Shown one piece after another: positions 8,909-17,298 of a stretch of DNA of 64,000 nucleotides. The position numbers and the translations under genes are program-made. This DNA is from Culturomica massiliensis. GTDB taxonomy: Bacteria > Bacteroidota > Bacteroidia > Bacteroidales > Marinifilaceae. The first letter of the stretch is position 1. Each line of letters begins with the position of its first letter. The stretch spans positions 2,872,532-2,936,531 of the forward strand of contig NZ_LT594621.1 in assembly GCF_900091655.1 (NCBI RefSeq), written 5' to 3'. The notes beneath the pieces are model-generated. The model saw only the letters and a program-made list of their open reading frames with translations, did not search any database and was not told the origin of the DNA.

Positions 8909-10789
8909 TTATGCTTTACTCTGATTTAAATACCATTTCTGGAACACATAAAGATTCCAGAGTTTTATTTTATGGTTTTTCCGGCCGCAAAGGTGCTCGG
9001 TCAACAACCGCTGCACTTCCCCATACCGGAATATGCCCTGCCGTTCAATAAGTTCTTTGTCCAGTAAAGCTTTCAGTTCATCCTTTAACTCATTTCTGAA
9101 CCAGTAATCGACCGGCACACCGAATCCCCGTTTTGAAAAAGAAAAAGTCTTCCGGGGAAGCAGATCTTTAAAGGCTTCCTTCAGAATGTATTTTTTATTC
9201 CTTCCTTTCAGTTTGTAATCCGGCGGCAGACGGAAAGCCAGTTCCACAATTCCGGAATCGATAAACGGAGCCCGGTTTTCAAGGGAACTCTTCATACAGG
9301 CGCGGTCGACTTTCACAAACATATCCCCTTCCAGCACGACCTGCACATCGGTCAATTGCTCACGGGTCAATACGGGACCTCCCTGCAAAACATCATATCT
9401 TGCCCTGATTTCCGGCTTAATGTCGTGGAAAACGCCCGGACAAAGCAGCCTTGTACGTTCATCGTCCCGGAAACCCAGAGACATCAGGTTGTAATACAAA
9501 TCAAAATCTTCCAGACCCGCATTCTCTATGACCTTACCAGCCTTGCGCAATATATTGTTCGTAAACCGGTTGTAAGGCAACCATTCTACGGCCCGGCGGA
9601 TCACAGCCTGAATCCAGCGGGGCAAGCGGCGGAAACGTTCCGCATAGTAATGTCCCAGATACTTTTCATATCCGGCAAACACCTCATCCGCACAATCCCC
9701 CGTCAATACCACTTTTACCTCTTTCCGGGCCAGACGGGCCACGTAAAAAGAAGGGATGGCCGACGAATCCCCGAACGGCTCATCATAATACAGAATCAGG
9801 TCGTCCAGTTCCTTTACCACATCCCTGTAATCCAGGGTATACTGCCGGTGACAGGATTTGATGTGTTCCGCCACCAATCTGGCCCTGTCACTCTCATCAT
9901 AATCCTTTTCCTGAAATCCGATGGAAAAAGTGCGGACGGGTTCCTCCGAAATCCGGCTCATAATCGCACAAACAATGCTCGAATCTATTCCCCCGCTCAG
10001 AAAAGCCCCCATCGGTACATCAGCAATCATTCTCCGCCTGACCGATTCTGTCAGCCGTTCCCTCAGCTCCTGTTTCGCTTCTTCGAAAGAAAGCTGCTCT
10101 TTTTCCCCGGAAAACTGCTCCGCAAGATGATAATAGCGATAAATCTTCCGGTCTCCGTCGTGCGTAATCTTCCAGTACACGCCCGGCATCAGTTTCCGGA
10201 TTTCCCGGTAAATCGTATAAGGAGCAGGAATATAACTCAGTGTCAGAAAATAATTCAAAGCTTCCGTATCCAGATGAAAACGCTCCAAACCGGGAGCAAA
10301 GGCTTTCAGTTCCGAAGCAAAACTCACCTTCCCTTCTTCCTCCCGCACAAACAAAGGCTTTTCCCCGAATTTATCCCGGGCCAGATAGAAATCTCCGCTA
10401 ACCGTATCATACAAAGCAAAAGCAAACATACCTTCCAGTTGCCGGAGAATCCCCTCCATGCCATAAAGCCTGTAACCGTTCAGAATTACTTCCGTATCAC
10501 TCTGTGTCACAAACACCTGCCCTTGCGCTTCCAATTTTTGCCGCAACTCCCGGAAGTTATAAATCTCCCCGTTAAAAACGATCACCACGCTCCGGTCGGG
10601 CGAAAACATAGGCTGATCGCCCGTGCTTAAATCAATAATCGATAAACGGCGATGCCCCAGCCCGACCTGCTTTCCCGCGTAAAGCCCTCCCCGGTCCGGC
10701 CCCCGCAACTTCATCCGCTCGCACATCCGTTCCAGTTCCTGCTTATCCACTCCCTCACTTTTACTGAATATTCCGGCAATTGCACACAT
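8909..10789 (-). CDS. asnB: Asparagine synthetase B-type glutamine amidotransferase
   Basis: A 626-residue protein. It starts MCAIAGIF, so Cys2 is available as the glutaminase nucleophile. The GATase domain includes RGPDRGG, HRRLSIIDLS and NGEIYN. The synthetase domain has the PP-loop SGGIDSS at residues 265-271. Size and both domains match AsnB (Asp to Asn with Gln and ATP). Its place next to a HexNAc dehydrogenase and C4 epimerase suggests the alternative that it amidates a uronic acid, as proposed for WbpS in Pseudomonas O-antigen loci. Housekeeping asparagine synthesis cannot be excluded. Two hairpins (10826-10847 and 10879-10902) precede it, so it may have its own promoter or depend on read-through. 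Confidence 0.9.
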   Translation of the reverse strand: MCAIAGIFSKSEGVDKQELERMCERMKLRGPDRGGLYAGKQVGLGHRRLSIIDLSTGDQPMFSPDRSVVIVFNGEIYNFRELRQKLEAQGQVFVTQSDTEVILNGYRLYGMEGILRQLEGMFAFALYDTVSGDFYLARDKFGEKPLFVREEEGKVSFASELKAFAPGLERFHLDTEALNYFLTLSYIPAPYTIYREIRKLMPGVYWKITHDGDRKIYRYYHLAEQFSGEKEQLSFEEAKQELRERLTESVRRRMIADVPMGAFLSGGIDSSIVCAIMSRISEEPVRTFSIGFQEKDYDESDRARLVAEHIKSCHRQYTLDYRDVVKELDDLILYYDEPFGDSSAIPSFYVARLARKEVKVVLTGDCADEVFAGYEKYLGHYYAERFRRLPRWIQAVIRRAVEWLPYNRFTNNILRKAGKVIENAGLEDFDLYYNLMSLGFRDDERTRLLCPGVFHDIKPEIRARYDVLQGGPVLTREQLTDVQVVLEGDMFVKVDRACMKSSLENRAPFIDSGIVELAFRLPPDYKLKGRNKKYILKEAFKDLLPRKTFSFSKRGFGVPVDYWFRNELKDELKALLDKELIERQGIFRYGEVQRLLTEHLCGRKNHKIKLWNLYVFQKWYLNQSKA

Positions 10790-10819
10790 AAGATTATATT
10801 TTTTTAACAGGTTAGAAAT

Positions 10820-10847
10820 AAAAATCCCCTGTCTTTTCAGACAAGGG
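10820..10847 (-). terminator. Terminator-like hairpin upstream of asnB
   Basis: On the minus strand the sequence reads CCCTTGTCTG, AAAA, AGACAGGG and then ATTTTTATTT: an 8-bp stem with one bulge followed by a T-run. It lies 30 bp before the asnB start and after another terminator, so it could act as an attenuator for read-through into asnB. Confidence 0.55.
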
Positions 10848-10870
10848 AAGCAGAACTATAAATATTTTAC

Positions 10871-10902
10871 AAAAAAATATCCTGCTGATTTCTCAACAGG
10901 AT
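10871..10902 (-). terminator. Intrinsic terminator downstream of the toxin-antitoxin pair
   Basis: On the minus strand ATCCTGTTG, a short loop and CAGCAGGAT form a 9-bp stem with one mismatch, followed directly by ATTTTTTT. It sits about 60 bp after the toxin stop codon and would insulate the toxin-antitoxin genes from asnB. Confidence 0.68.
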
Positions 10903-10964
10903 AACAAGTCAGTTGACTTATTCCATGATATCCGCAATCATTTTATTTATAATTATCAGAATAT

Positions 10965-11285
10965 TTAATCTTTTTCATTCAACAACTTCTTTAAACCGAT
11001 AATATCCTGACGATTATCCCATACCAAAACAATATGTACACAACCATCATTTATAAAATAAAACACCTTACATTTTTTATTAATTATCAGAAAACGGAAT
11101 TCCGTTTGATTGAATGCATATTCCTCTGCCACTTTCCCTAACAATGAATTTTCTGCAAGTAACCCCACCTTTTTTTCTATCATCAAACGAATTTTACGGG
11201 CAACGTTATTTCCCAAATGATCGTGAATAAAATGTATCGTTTCTATCAAACTGTCAATAGCCTGCGGAGTCCAGTTTATTTCCAT
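10965..11285 (-). CDS. RelE/ParE-family toxin
   Basis: A 106-residue protein whose start, INWTPQAIDSLIETIHFI, is the usual RelE/ParE opening (helical hairpin). It then has a basic VARKIRLMIEKK helix and the C-terminal beta segments FRFLIINKKCKVFYFINDG and IVLVWDNRQD. ParE-type toxins act on gyrase and RelE types cleave mRNA on the ribosome; which applies is unclear. It overlaps the upstream small gene by 10 bp, as is common in type II toxin-antitoxin operons. The pair interrupts the polysaccharide locus and has its own terminator. Confidence 0.8.
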   Translation of the reverse strand: MEINWTPQAIDSLIETIHFIHDHLGNNVARKIRLMIEKKVGLLAENSLLGKVAEEYAFNQTEFRFLIINKKCKVFYFINDGCVHIVLVWDNRQDIIGLKKLLNEKD

Positions 11286-11536
11286 TGCATTTCCTGATCA
11301 AGTTTGCCCATTGCAATTTCAGTAGAACACAATCTTCCCTCCTTTTGCGCTTTCAAGGCTTCATTAACAGAAGAAGACAACACTTCCTTTACAACTTCTT
11401 TCTCTGCTGCCTTATCACACATGTGTCTGGAAACCATATATTTATAAACTTCCAGTAAACTCACCTCATCCAGTTTCATAATCTCCCGGAAAATATTCAT
11501 TCGTATACCATCTAAATTCACCGTTTCCATAACCAT
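11276..11536 (-). CDS. Putative antitoxin of the RelE/ParE-like pair
   Basis: An 86-residue, acidic, mostly helical protein of no recognised DNA-binding family, translated just upstream of and overlapping the toxin. A start at the second Met (11530) is equally possible. The middle is Lys/Glu rich (DKAAEKEVVKEVL) and the C-terminal part would supply the toxin-binding tail. Similar small unnamed proteins precede ParE-like genes in many Bacteroidetes. The function comes from gene order, not from a motif. Confidence 0.65.
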   Translation of the reverse strand: MVMETVNLDGIRMNIFREIMKLDEVSLLEVYKYMVSRHMCDKAAEKEVVKEVLSSSVNEALKAQKEGRLCSTEIAMGKLDQEMQWK

Positions 11537-11727
11537 CAGATTTTATAGGACAAATATAAACTTTTATCGGGAACTTTAGAATCAATTAATTATTAAAATA
11601 TCTGATTCAAAATCATTTATCGCACGCCAAACCGAATTAAATCCCGAAAATCCAAGCCGAAAACAGAAGTAATGTCCCGAAAATCCAAAGCAAATTTACC
11701 ATACAACCAACCCTATCCCCTCTTTTT

Positions 11728-12816
11728 TTAAATCCGGCCTTTATATAAATCCTCGTAAATCTTTTCATAAGCATCCACGGTTTTCCGGATATCATATTCA
11801 GAAGCCCGTTGCAGGCACAACCCGGCAATCTGCTGATACCAGGACTGATCATTCATCAAATGCTCAATATGAAAGGCCAGTGCCCGGGCATCCTCAACAG
11901 GGAATAAAATTCCGGCTCCGTCGACGACCTGAGCCAGCCCCGGAACATCCGAAGCAACAACCGGCTTACCGGCAGCCATACCTTCTACCGCTGCCAACCC
12001 GAATCCTTCCCAATGCGAGGACATAACTACGACATCGGAAGTTTTCAATAAACGGGGCACATCATTCCTTACTCCCAGGAAAACAACCCGCCTCTCCAGC
12101 CCCAGTTTTTTCACCAATTTTTCACAAACAGGACGACGGACTCCATCTCCGACCAGGCACAGGGAATAATTGTCAGGAAGTAAAGCCATTGCCCGGATAA
12201 GCGTATCCTGATCCTTTTCTTCCCGAAAACCGGCAACCATAGACACTAAAAAAAACTCTCCCGCCATTATTTCATTTTTAGCGAACGGTCCGGCATTAAA
12301 AAACACAGGCAGGTGAATGCCATTATATACGGTATATATTTTCCCGGCCTTCGCCAGATAAGACGACAGCATGTCTGTCGCTTTACCGGAAATAGTAATT
12401 ATAGCATTATAACAACCGTACATCCATCTATCCACCAGACGAAACCACCGGGTTTCCCGTCTCCTGTTAGTCGTACTATGCTCTGTCGTGACCAATCGTA
12501 CACGACTGCCGGAAATCAGCTTCGCAAGTGCTACAAAATATTGGCACGCCGTATTATGGGTATGAACGATATCATATTGCCTCAAATAAGGAACTAATTT
12601 CAATATAAACAACGGATTATAAACTTTTGTACTGCGTCCCACCTGGAACACCCGGATTCCTTTTTCCTCCAACTCCTTTTTTAAAGGAGTGTCGCTTCCG
12701 TCAAAAAGCAAAATATCCGCTTCATAACCATGCTCCCGGTACAAAGGCACCATATCCGCAATCAGTTTCTCTGCCCCACCCATCCGGAGAGAAGTGATGA
12801 CCTGCAATATTTTCAT
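11728..12816 (-). CDS. Glycosyltransferase family 4
   Basis: A 362-residue GT-B enzyme. The N-terminal ITSLRMGGAEKLIADMV is typical of GT4. The C-terminal nucleotide-sugar motif is HWEGFGLAAVEGMAAGKPVV near residue 270. It adds a sugar to the lipid-linked repeat unit in the cytoplasm. Its ATG overlaps the stop of the upstream GT2 gene by 4 bp, so the two are translationally coupled. About 190 bp without a clear gene follow before the antitoxin. Confidence 0.9.
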   Translation of the reverse strand: MKILQVITSLRMGGAEKLIADMVPLYREHGYEADILLFDGSDTPLKKELEEKGIRVFQVGRSTKVYNPLFILKLVPYLRQYDIVHTHNTACQYFVALAKLISGSRVRLVTTEHSTTNRRRETRWFRLVDRWMYGCYNAIITISGKATDMLSSYLAKAGKIYTVYNGIHLPVFFNAGPFAKNEIMAGEFFLVSMVAGFREEKDQDTLIRAMALLPDNYSLCLVGDGVRRPVCEKLVKKLGLERRVVFLGVRNDVPRLLKTSDVVVMSSHWEGFGLAAVEGMAAGKPVVASDVPGLAQVVDGAGILFPVEDARALAFHIEHLMNDQSWYQQIAGLCLQRASEYDIRKTVDAYEKIYEDLYKGRI

Positions 12817-13679
12817 GAACGCTTATCTTTCAAGTGTAACAAAAAACCAATGGGAAAGAAGGGCAAAGAACAAAAACCGATTTGTCTGATCTTAGCAGAA
12901 AAATAACGATCCGAGCAAAATGCAAACCTCCAATAATTCGCAGCTGCTTTCATCCTTTGCAGAAAAGGGATAGGACTATGATATAACTCACTATAATAAG
13001 TCATCGATGTCAACGGACTTTTCATCCGTAATTTTACAATACCGGCCGTCAGACCATCGGGCAGATAATCACACAAATAAATCTTTTCATAAAAATACCT
13101 GAGTCTGTATTTCCGGGCGATTCGGTTCCATATCAAGCCTTCCGGACAAAATTTCTCTCCTTCCATTTCCGGAAAAGGATATTCCCGTAATATTCCCGTC
13201 CGGAAAACTTCTGCCATATCCCCTTTGATCGCATACTTAAACCGATAATCCAATGCATTACAGTCCAGAATGCCAAAATCCGACTCTCCTCCAATCTTTT
13301 CACCGGAAAAGTAGGCCCTCAAACCGCATACTCCGGCAAAGGTTTTATCCTCCCGGACCGTTTCGTAATGGTAAACAATCCGTGCCACAGTTTCCGGCGT
13401 CAACTGGTCGTCACTGTCCACAATAAAAAACAACTCCCCGGCGGCTTCCCGTACGCCGCGATTTATCGCCCGGTGTTTGCCTCCGTTTTCCTGCCGGAAA
13501 TAACGGATAGAAATCCTGTCTTCCCGGATAAAAGAACCGACCAGCTCCCGGGTATTATCCGTACTCCCGTCATCGACGATCAGCCATTCAAAATTCCGGT
13601 CGGTTTGCTCCAGCAAACTCCCGTACAGCTTACCGATAATATATGCCCGGTTATAAGTGGGGGTAAAAATTGTAACCAT
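12813..13679 (-). CDS. Glycosyltransferase family 2 (GT-A)
   Basis: A 288-residue GT-A enzyme. It begins MVTIFTPTYNRAYIIGKLY, has the UDP-binding WLIVDDGSTDNTREL near residue 35, and the DxD-type metal site FFIVDSDDQLTPE near residue 88. It acts in the cytoplasm on the lipid-linked capsule intermediate. The donor sugar is not predictable. It overlaps the downstream GT4 by 4 bp. Confidence 0.9.
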   Translation of the reverse strand: MVTIFTPTYNRAYIIGKLYGSLLEQTDRNFEWLIVDDGSTDNTRELVGSFIREDRISIRYFRQENGGKHRAINRGVREAAGELFFIVDSDDQLTPETVARIVYHYETVREDKTFAGVCGLRAYFSGEKIGGESDFGILDCNALDYRFKYAIKGDMAEVFRTGILREYPFPEMEGEKFCPEGLIWNRIARKYRLRYFYEKIYLCDYLPDGLTAGIVKLRMKSPLTSMTYYSELYHSPIPFLQRMKAAANYWRFAFCSDRYFSAKIRQIGFCSLPFFPIGFLLHLKDKRS

Positions 13680-13773
13680 ATAAGTACCTGTTCAAAATCA
13701 GCCATACATTCCCAGAAATTTAACAATCTGAAAATAAGGCAATTAAAAAACATTGAATAAGCCAATGGACTTA

Positions 13774-14892
13774 TCATCTGAATTTATCTTCCCGGTGAGT
13801 ATCCATAAATACCGCCTTATAGGGAATAAAATTTCCGTCATCCCGGACGATGACATTCCTGAAATACACAAAAGAAAAATAGATCAGTACAAACAGCAAA
13901 ATCAATTCTTTATAGCGGACAAAACGGAACAACATAACAGGCACCAAAACCGCATAACCGATAAAGTAATACCAGATAAAGCGTATCACGCCTGCATCCC
14001 GCAACGTCAGATAAGAGAATACCGAATACAATACCAACATATTCAGTAACACGATATATTTTTTATCGGCATATATCCTTTTACGATAGTAAAGCACCCC
14101 GGCCACCACCAAAGACGTTTCTATAAAATAGGGGATATGAAACGGATCCTGGGCTGCTTCTGCATATCCGTCAAGCTTATCCAGCATCAAAAAATGATTC
14201 ACCGAAGCCATCGCCCATTTGATAAAGGGCGAAACACCCAAGACCAATGCAACAACAAATACAATGCCCAGGAATTTGCCGGAAAATCGCCGGTTTGCCA
14301 GAAAATACATCGGAAACACGACGAAAGCACTGTAATGAATAGTCGTTGCCAGTAACAGAAAAACCAAAAACACATTTTTCCGGTTTTCTTCCAGAAAACG
14401 AAGACTCCACCATACGATCCCCATGGCTATAAACTGCCGGGTATAAACAAAACCCACAATAAAGAATTTGGCAAAAAACAGGAAAAAAGCGAACACAAAA
14501 AAAGGATACCTCCGGAAAGCTTTCCCTATCAAAAAGTAAGTCAGCAAGGCAACCGTAAAAAAATAAAAATACGCATCCGCACAAAAAAACTTAATCACCG
14601 AATTTAAAAGCAAATATCCGGGTTCAAAACGAAAATAAACAGAGGGATCTCCTGCCGACCAGGGGAACAAGTTATCTATCGCCGGAATTTCGTCAAAAAA
14701 CCAGGCATAGATATAAACGTCATACCCGCCTATCATGTCCCTGAACCCGGTCATCAGAGCCACAGCCGAAACCAGAAAGAAATAAACCGCTCTATGCTGG
14801 AAGCTGACCATACCTTGCCGGGCAGAAGGCAGATATAATTCATAAAAAAGCCCCAAACACAACAGCAACAAAATCAAAATATAGGGAATCAT
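13774..14892 (-). CDS. EpsG-family polysaccharide polymerase (Wzy-like)
   Basis: A 372-residue integral membrane protein with about ten hydrophobic segments. The early signature FRDMIGGYDVYIYAWFF and the later GYLLLNSVIKFF and YTRQFIAMGIVWWSL match the EpsG family of capsule/EPS polymerases. It would join exported repeat units at the periplasmic face, working with the flippase encoded upstream. A short palindrome (13758-13773) directly follows the stop codon. Confidence 0.85.
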   Translation of the reverse strand: MIPYILILLLLCLGLFYELYLPSARQGMVSFQHRAVYFFLVSAVALMTGFRDMIGGYDVYIYAWFFDEIPAIDNLFPWSAGDPSVYFRFEPGYLLLNSVIKFFCADAYFYFFTVALLTYFLIGKAFRRYPFFVFAFFLFFAKFFIVGFVYTRQFIAMGIVWWSLRFLEENRKNVFLVFLLLATTIHYSAFVVFPMYFLANRRFSGKFLGIVFVVALVLGVSPFIKWAMASVNHFLMLDKLDGYAEAAQDPFHIPYFIETSLVVAGVLYYRKRIYADKKYIVLLNMLVLYSVFSYLTLRDAGVIRFIWYYFIGYAVLVPVMLFRFVRYKELILLFVLIYFSFVYFRNVIVRDDGNFIPYKAVFMDTHREDKFR

Positions 14893-14929
14893 CGACTAAG
14901 TAAATTTTGTATTGTGCCTAAAAAAACGT

Positions 14930-16036
14930 TCAGTCAACTTTTAACAGCTTATCAAAATCCACTTTCAGATCATCAAATTCAACTGCTTTCATATTCGCCT
15001 CCGTTATATCGGCCGTACGGTTTATAATATTGGAAACAGAACAACGCTCCTTCAAATCAAGCAAACGTGAAGCCCGGATAAGATTTGCATAATAAGCAAC
15101 AAAAGGAATATGAAATTTGACCGCAAACATGATACCATGAAAAGAATCCGTATAAACAAATGAAGCATGGGCAAAGAGATCCACCCATTTTTCAGGACTG
15201 ATTGTATAATGATTTTCATCCGCATAAAAACGGATATCATTTTTTCCCTGAGGAAGATGAACGGAGATCACCTTTAAACAACCGTATTTTCCTTTTATCC
15301 TTTTCAGAGCTTCCTCATGACCTCCGGTAATCTCACTTCCCAATATATAGGTCAGTATATAGGGCTGTACCGGTATATCCGTTACAAACTCTTTAAAATC
15401 ATATATCAGGGTAGGATCAGGAACAATATCAGGCTCTTTGCCGGTAATCTGTTTTATCAACCGGGCCGTGGTCATATCCCGGACAGACAAATAATCAAAT
15501 TTACCCAACAAAACAGACAATAGGTCCGCTTGTTTTTTACGGACATATTCATGGGCCGAACAAGCCGCATAGCTAATGCGTTTTCCCGGAAATTCAGGTT
15601 TCCAGTCCAAAAAATAAATATATTTTTTTTCATACAAAGAAGTCCAGACCTGATCACTTCCGACGACAATAGCGTCATATCTTTGAGCACACCACTCTCC
15701 TATGTTTTGTTCAGTAACAGGCGAAGATAAATGGAGATATTTTTCCCTGAAAAGATCGAACTCCGTCAGGATATCCTCCACGTCCTTATTTTTTTGACTA
15801 TGACCGGACCGTAAACATGACAGGAAATACTCCCGGAATAATCCGGCTAATACTTTCCATGAGTTTATGCTCTTTATTTTATTACATACTCTCCGGCAAA
15901 ATGAAAAAGAACCCGGACGATAATTGATAATTTCCACCTCATACCCTGCCCGTTTCAAAACTTCCTGCAAAGCATAACACTGCAACAATCCGCCATAATT
16001 ATTACCAAAATGAAAAGTAAGGATACCTATTTTCAT
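14930..16036 (-). CDS. Polysaccharide pyruvyl transferase family protein (CsaB/WcaK-like)
   Basis: A 368-residue protein of the PS_pyruv_trans family. It opens with MKIGILTFHFGNNYGGLLQCYALQ cut into the family motif NYGGLLQ, and has DAIVVGSDQVW near residue 130 and the C-terminal TDSFHGIMFAVKFHIPFV, the conserved SFHG block. Members add a pyruvate ketal from phosphoenolpyruvate, giving a negative charge to the glycan. It overlaps the upstream Fe-S protein gene by 4 bp. The two are often neighbours in Bacteroides capsule loci. Confidence 0.88.
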   Translation of the reverse strand: MKIGILTFHFGNNYGGLLQCYALQEVLKRAGYEVEIINYRPGSFSFCRRVCNKIKSINSWKVLAGLFREYFLSCLRSGHSQKNKDVEDILTEFDLFREKYLHLSSPVTEQNIGEWCAQRYDAIVVGSDQVWTSLYEKKYIYFLDWKPEFPGKRISYAACSAHEYVRKKQADLLSVLLGKFDYLSVRDMTTARLIKQITGKEPDIVPDPTLIYDFKEFVTDIPVQPYILTYILGSEITGGHEEALKRIKGKYGCLKVISVHLPQGKNDIRFYADENHYTISPEKWVDLFAHASFVYTDSFHGIMFAVKFHIPFVAYYANLIRASRLLDLKERCSVSNIINRTADITEANMKAVEFDDLKVDFDKLLKVD

Positions 16037-17298
16037 ATTTTACACTTTCTTATAATTGAGATAACCGTATGAAACAAGCCCGTTTTTTGCAAAAAAACAC
16101 GCAAACAAAACCGGCTGCCAGCCTTCAGCTTTTTCCACCGACTTTCACGAGTCAAACGTTCTATCAAAGGAAGGAGCAGCTGCCCTTCTTTCCACACAAA
16201 CAATTTCCGGTTCCCGGATTCTTTCGCAGACATTTCCAAGGCAGGATTGGCCCGGTATAATTGCGGGTATAAAACGCTTTTACAATCCACCGGAATACTT
16301 TTCCACAATACTTCCGCTTTCCGGGTATTGAGCATAACCCCGCTGATTCCTTTGTCGTCATCGAAATCCGGCAAAACACACTCTACACCCCAAAAATCGC
16401 CGATAGTCATATCACTACCCGACCGGAACGATTTTGCAGGGCAGGCATAACACGAAGGCCGCAGATAGAGATTTGTCAAAAATCCCCGCATAAAAAGATT
16501 TTTAGAGAAACATTCGGACAACAAAACTGAATTTTTCTCCGCTCCGTCCGTCGCGGAGAGACGGACAACAAAACTGAATTTTTTCCAGCCTAATGCCTTA
16601 TCCCTGAATGAAATGGAAGAAATATTCTGTGATATATCATCACTTGTATTTAAAGATGCAGACAAAACTGTATTTTTTCCAGCGGCCCTGCGGGCGGCTA
16701 TTTCCTGGAGATACTTCCGCCAAACTCCCGGAGAAGGCACACCGTGGCAAATAAAATCAACTGTCAGTAAATTCTCATATTCCTTTCGCAAAAAAAGCTT
16801 CAATCCGGCAATCTGACAGGGTGTTCCGCAAAACAAAACCTTCCTGCCCGCCCTCAAAAACGTCTCAGCCTGCCTGTACGTTTCACCTGTCCTGCTCTGC
16901 ACATATTTCGAACCACGGAAAGCCTCCAACCCTTCCATCGCCTCCGTATAATCGAGAACCACTTCCCACCGCCCGTCAAAACGGGCTCCGAACACCACTC
17001 CTCCGGCACGGATCACCTGCTCCGCCAGCAAACTAAAAATTCCTCCGGAAGAGCTCTGTATACGCACCTTCTCATCCGGATTTTTGGCAGCATATACTTT
17101 CAACGGCTCACGGGGCTCTCCCGGCTGAAGCCCGGGACACACCCTCTCACATAAGCCGCAATCCGTACACCTTCCTTCGTCCACCACCGGATAAAGAAAT
17201 CCTTCTGAATCCTCACGCACAGCAATACACTGCTGCGGGCAACGCTGAATACAAGCTTCACAGCCGCAACAATCCTTTTTTTCTTTTATCTGAAGCAT
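16033..17298 (-). CDS. Coenzyme F420 hydrogenase/dehydrogenase beta-subunit-like ferredoxin protein
   Basis: A 421-residue protein. Two [4Fe-4S] motifs lie at the N-terminus (CCGCEACIQRCPQQC and CTDCGLCERVCPG). FrhB-type N- and C-terminal domains follow, including SSSGGIFSLLA, FCGTPCQIAGLK and DFICHGVPSP. These capsule-locus homologues are probably not F420 enzymes. They are thought to act as flavin/Fe-S redox proteins in sugar modification, often beside a pyruvyltransferase as here. It overlaps the flippase gene by 13 bp. Precise reaction unknown. Confidence 0.85.
   Translation of the reverse strand: MLQIKEKKDCCGCEACIQRCPQQCIAVREDSEGFLYPVVDEGRCTDCGLCERVCPGLQPGEPREPLKVYAAKNPDEKVRIQSSSGGIFSLLAEQVIRAGGVVFGARFDGRWEVVLDYTEAMEGLEAFRGSKYVQSRTGETYRQAETFLRAGRKVLFCGTPCQIAGLKLFLRKEYENLLTVDFICHGVPSPGVWRKYLQEIAARRAAGKNTVLSASLNTSDDISQNISSISFRDKALGWKKFSFVVRLSATDGAEKNSVLLSECFSKNLFMRGFLTNLYLRPSCYACPAKSFRSGSDMTIGDFWGVECVLPDFDDDKGISGVMLNTRKAEVLWKSIPVDCKSVLYPQLYRANPALEMSAKESGNRKLFVWKEGQLLLPLIERLTRESRWKKLKAGSRFCLRVFLQKTGLFHTVISIIRKCKI

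Noticed and set aside
8909..10789. AsnB-type gene as a lasso-peptide cyclase for the peptide cassette.
   Set aside because: It has a full glutaminase domain with Cys2, is about 11 kb away from the cassette, and fits the nucleotide-sugar genes on both sides better.
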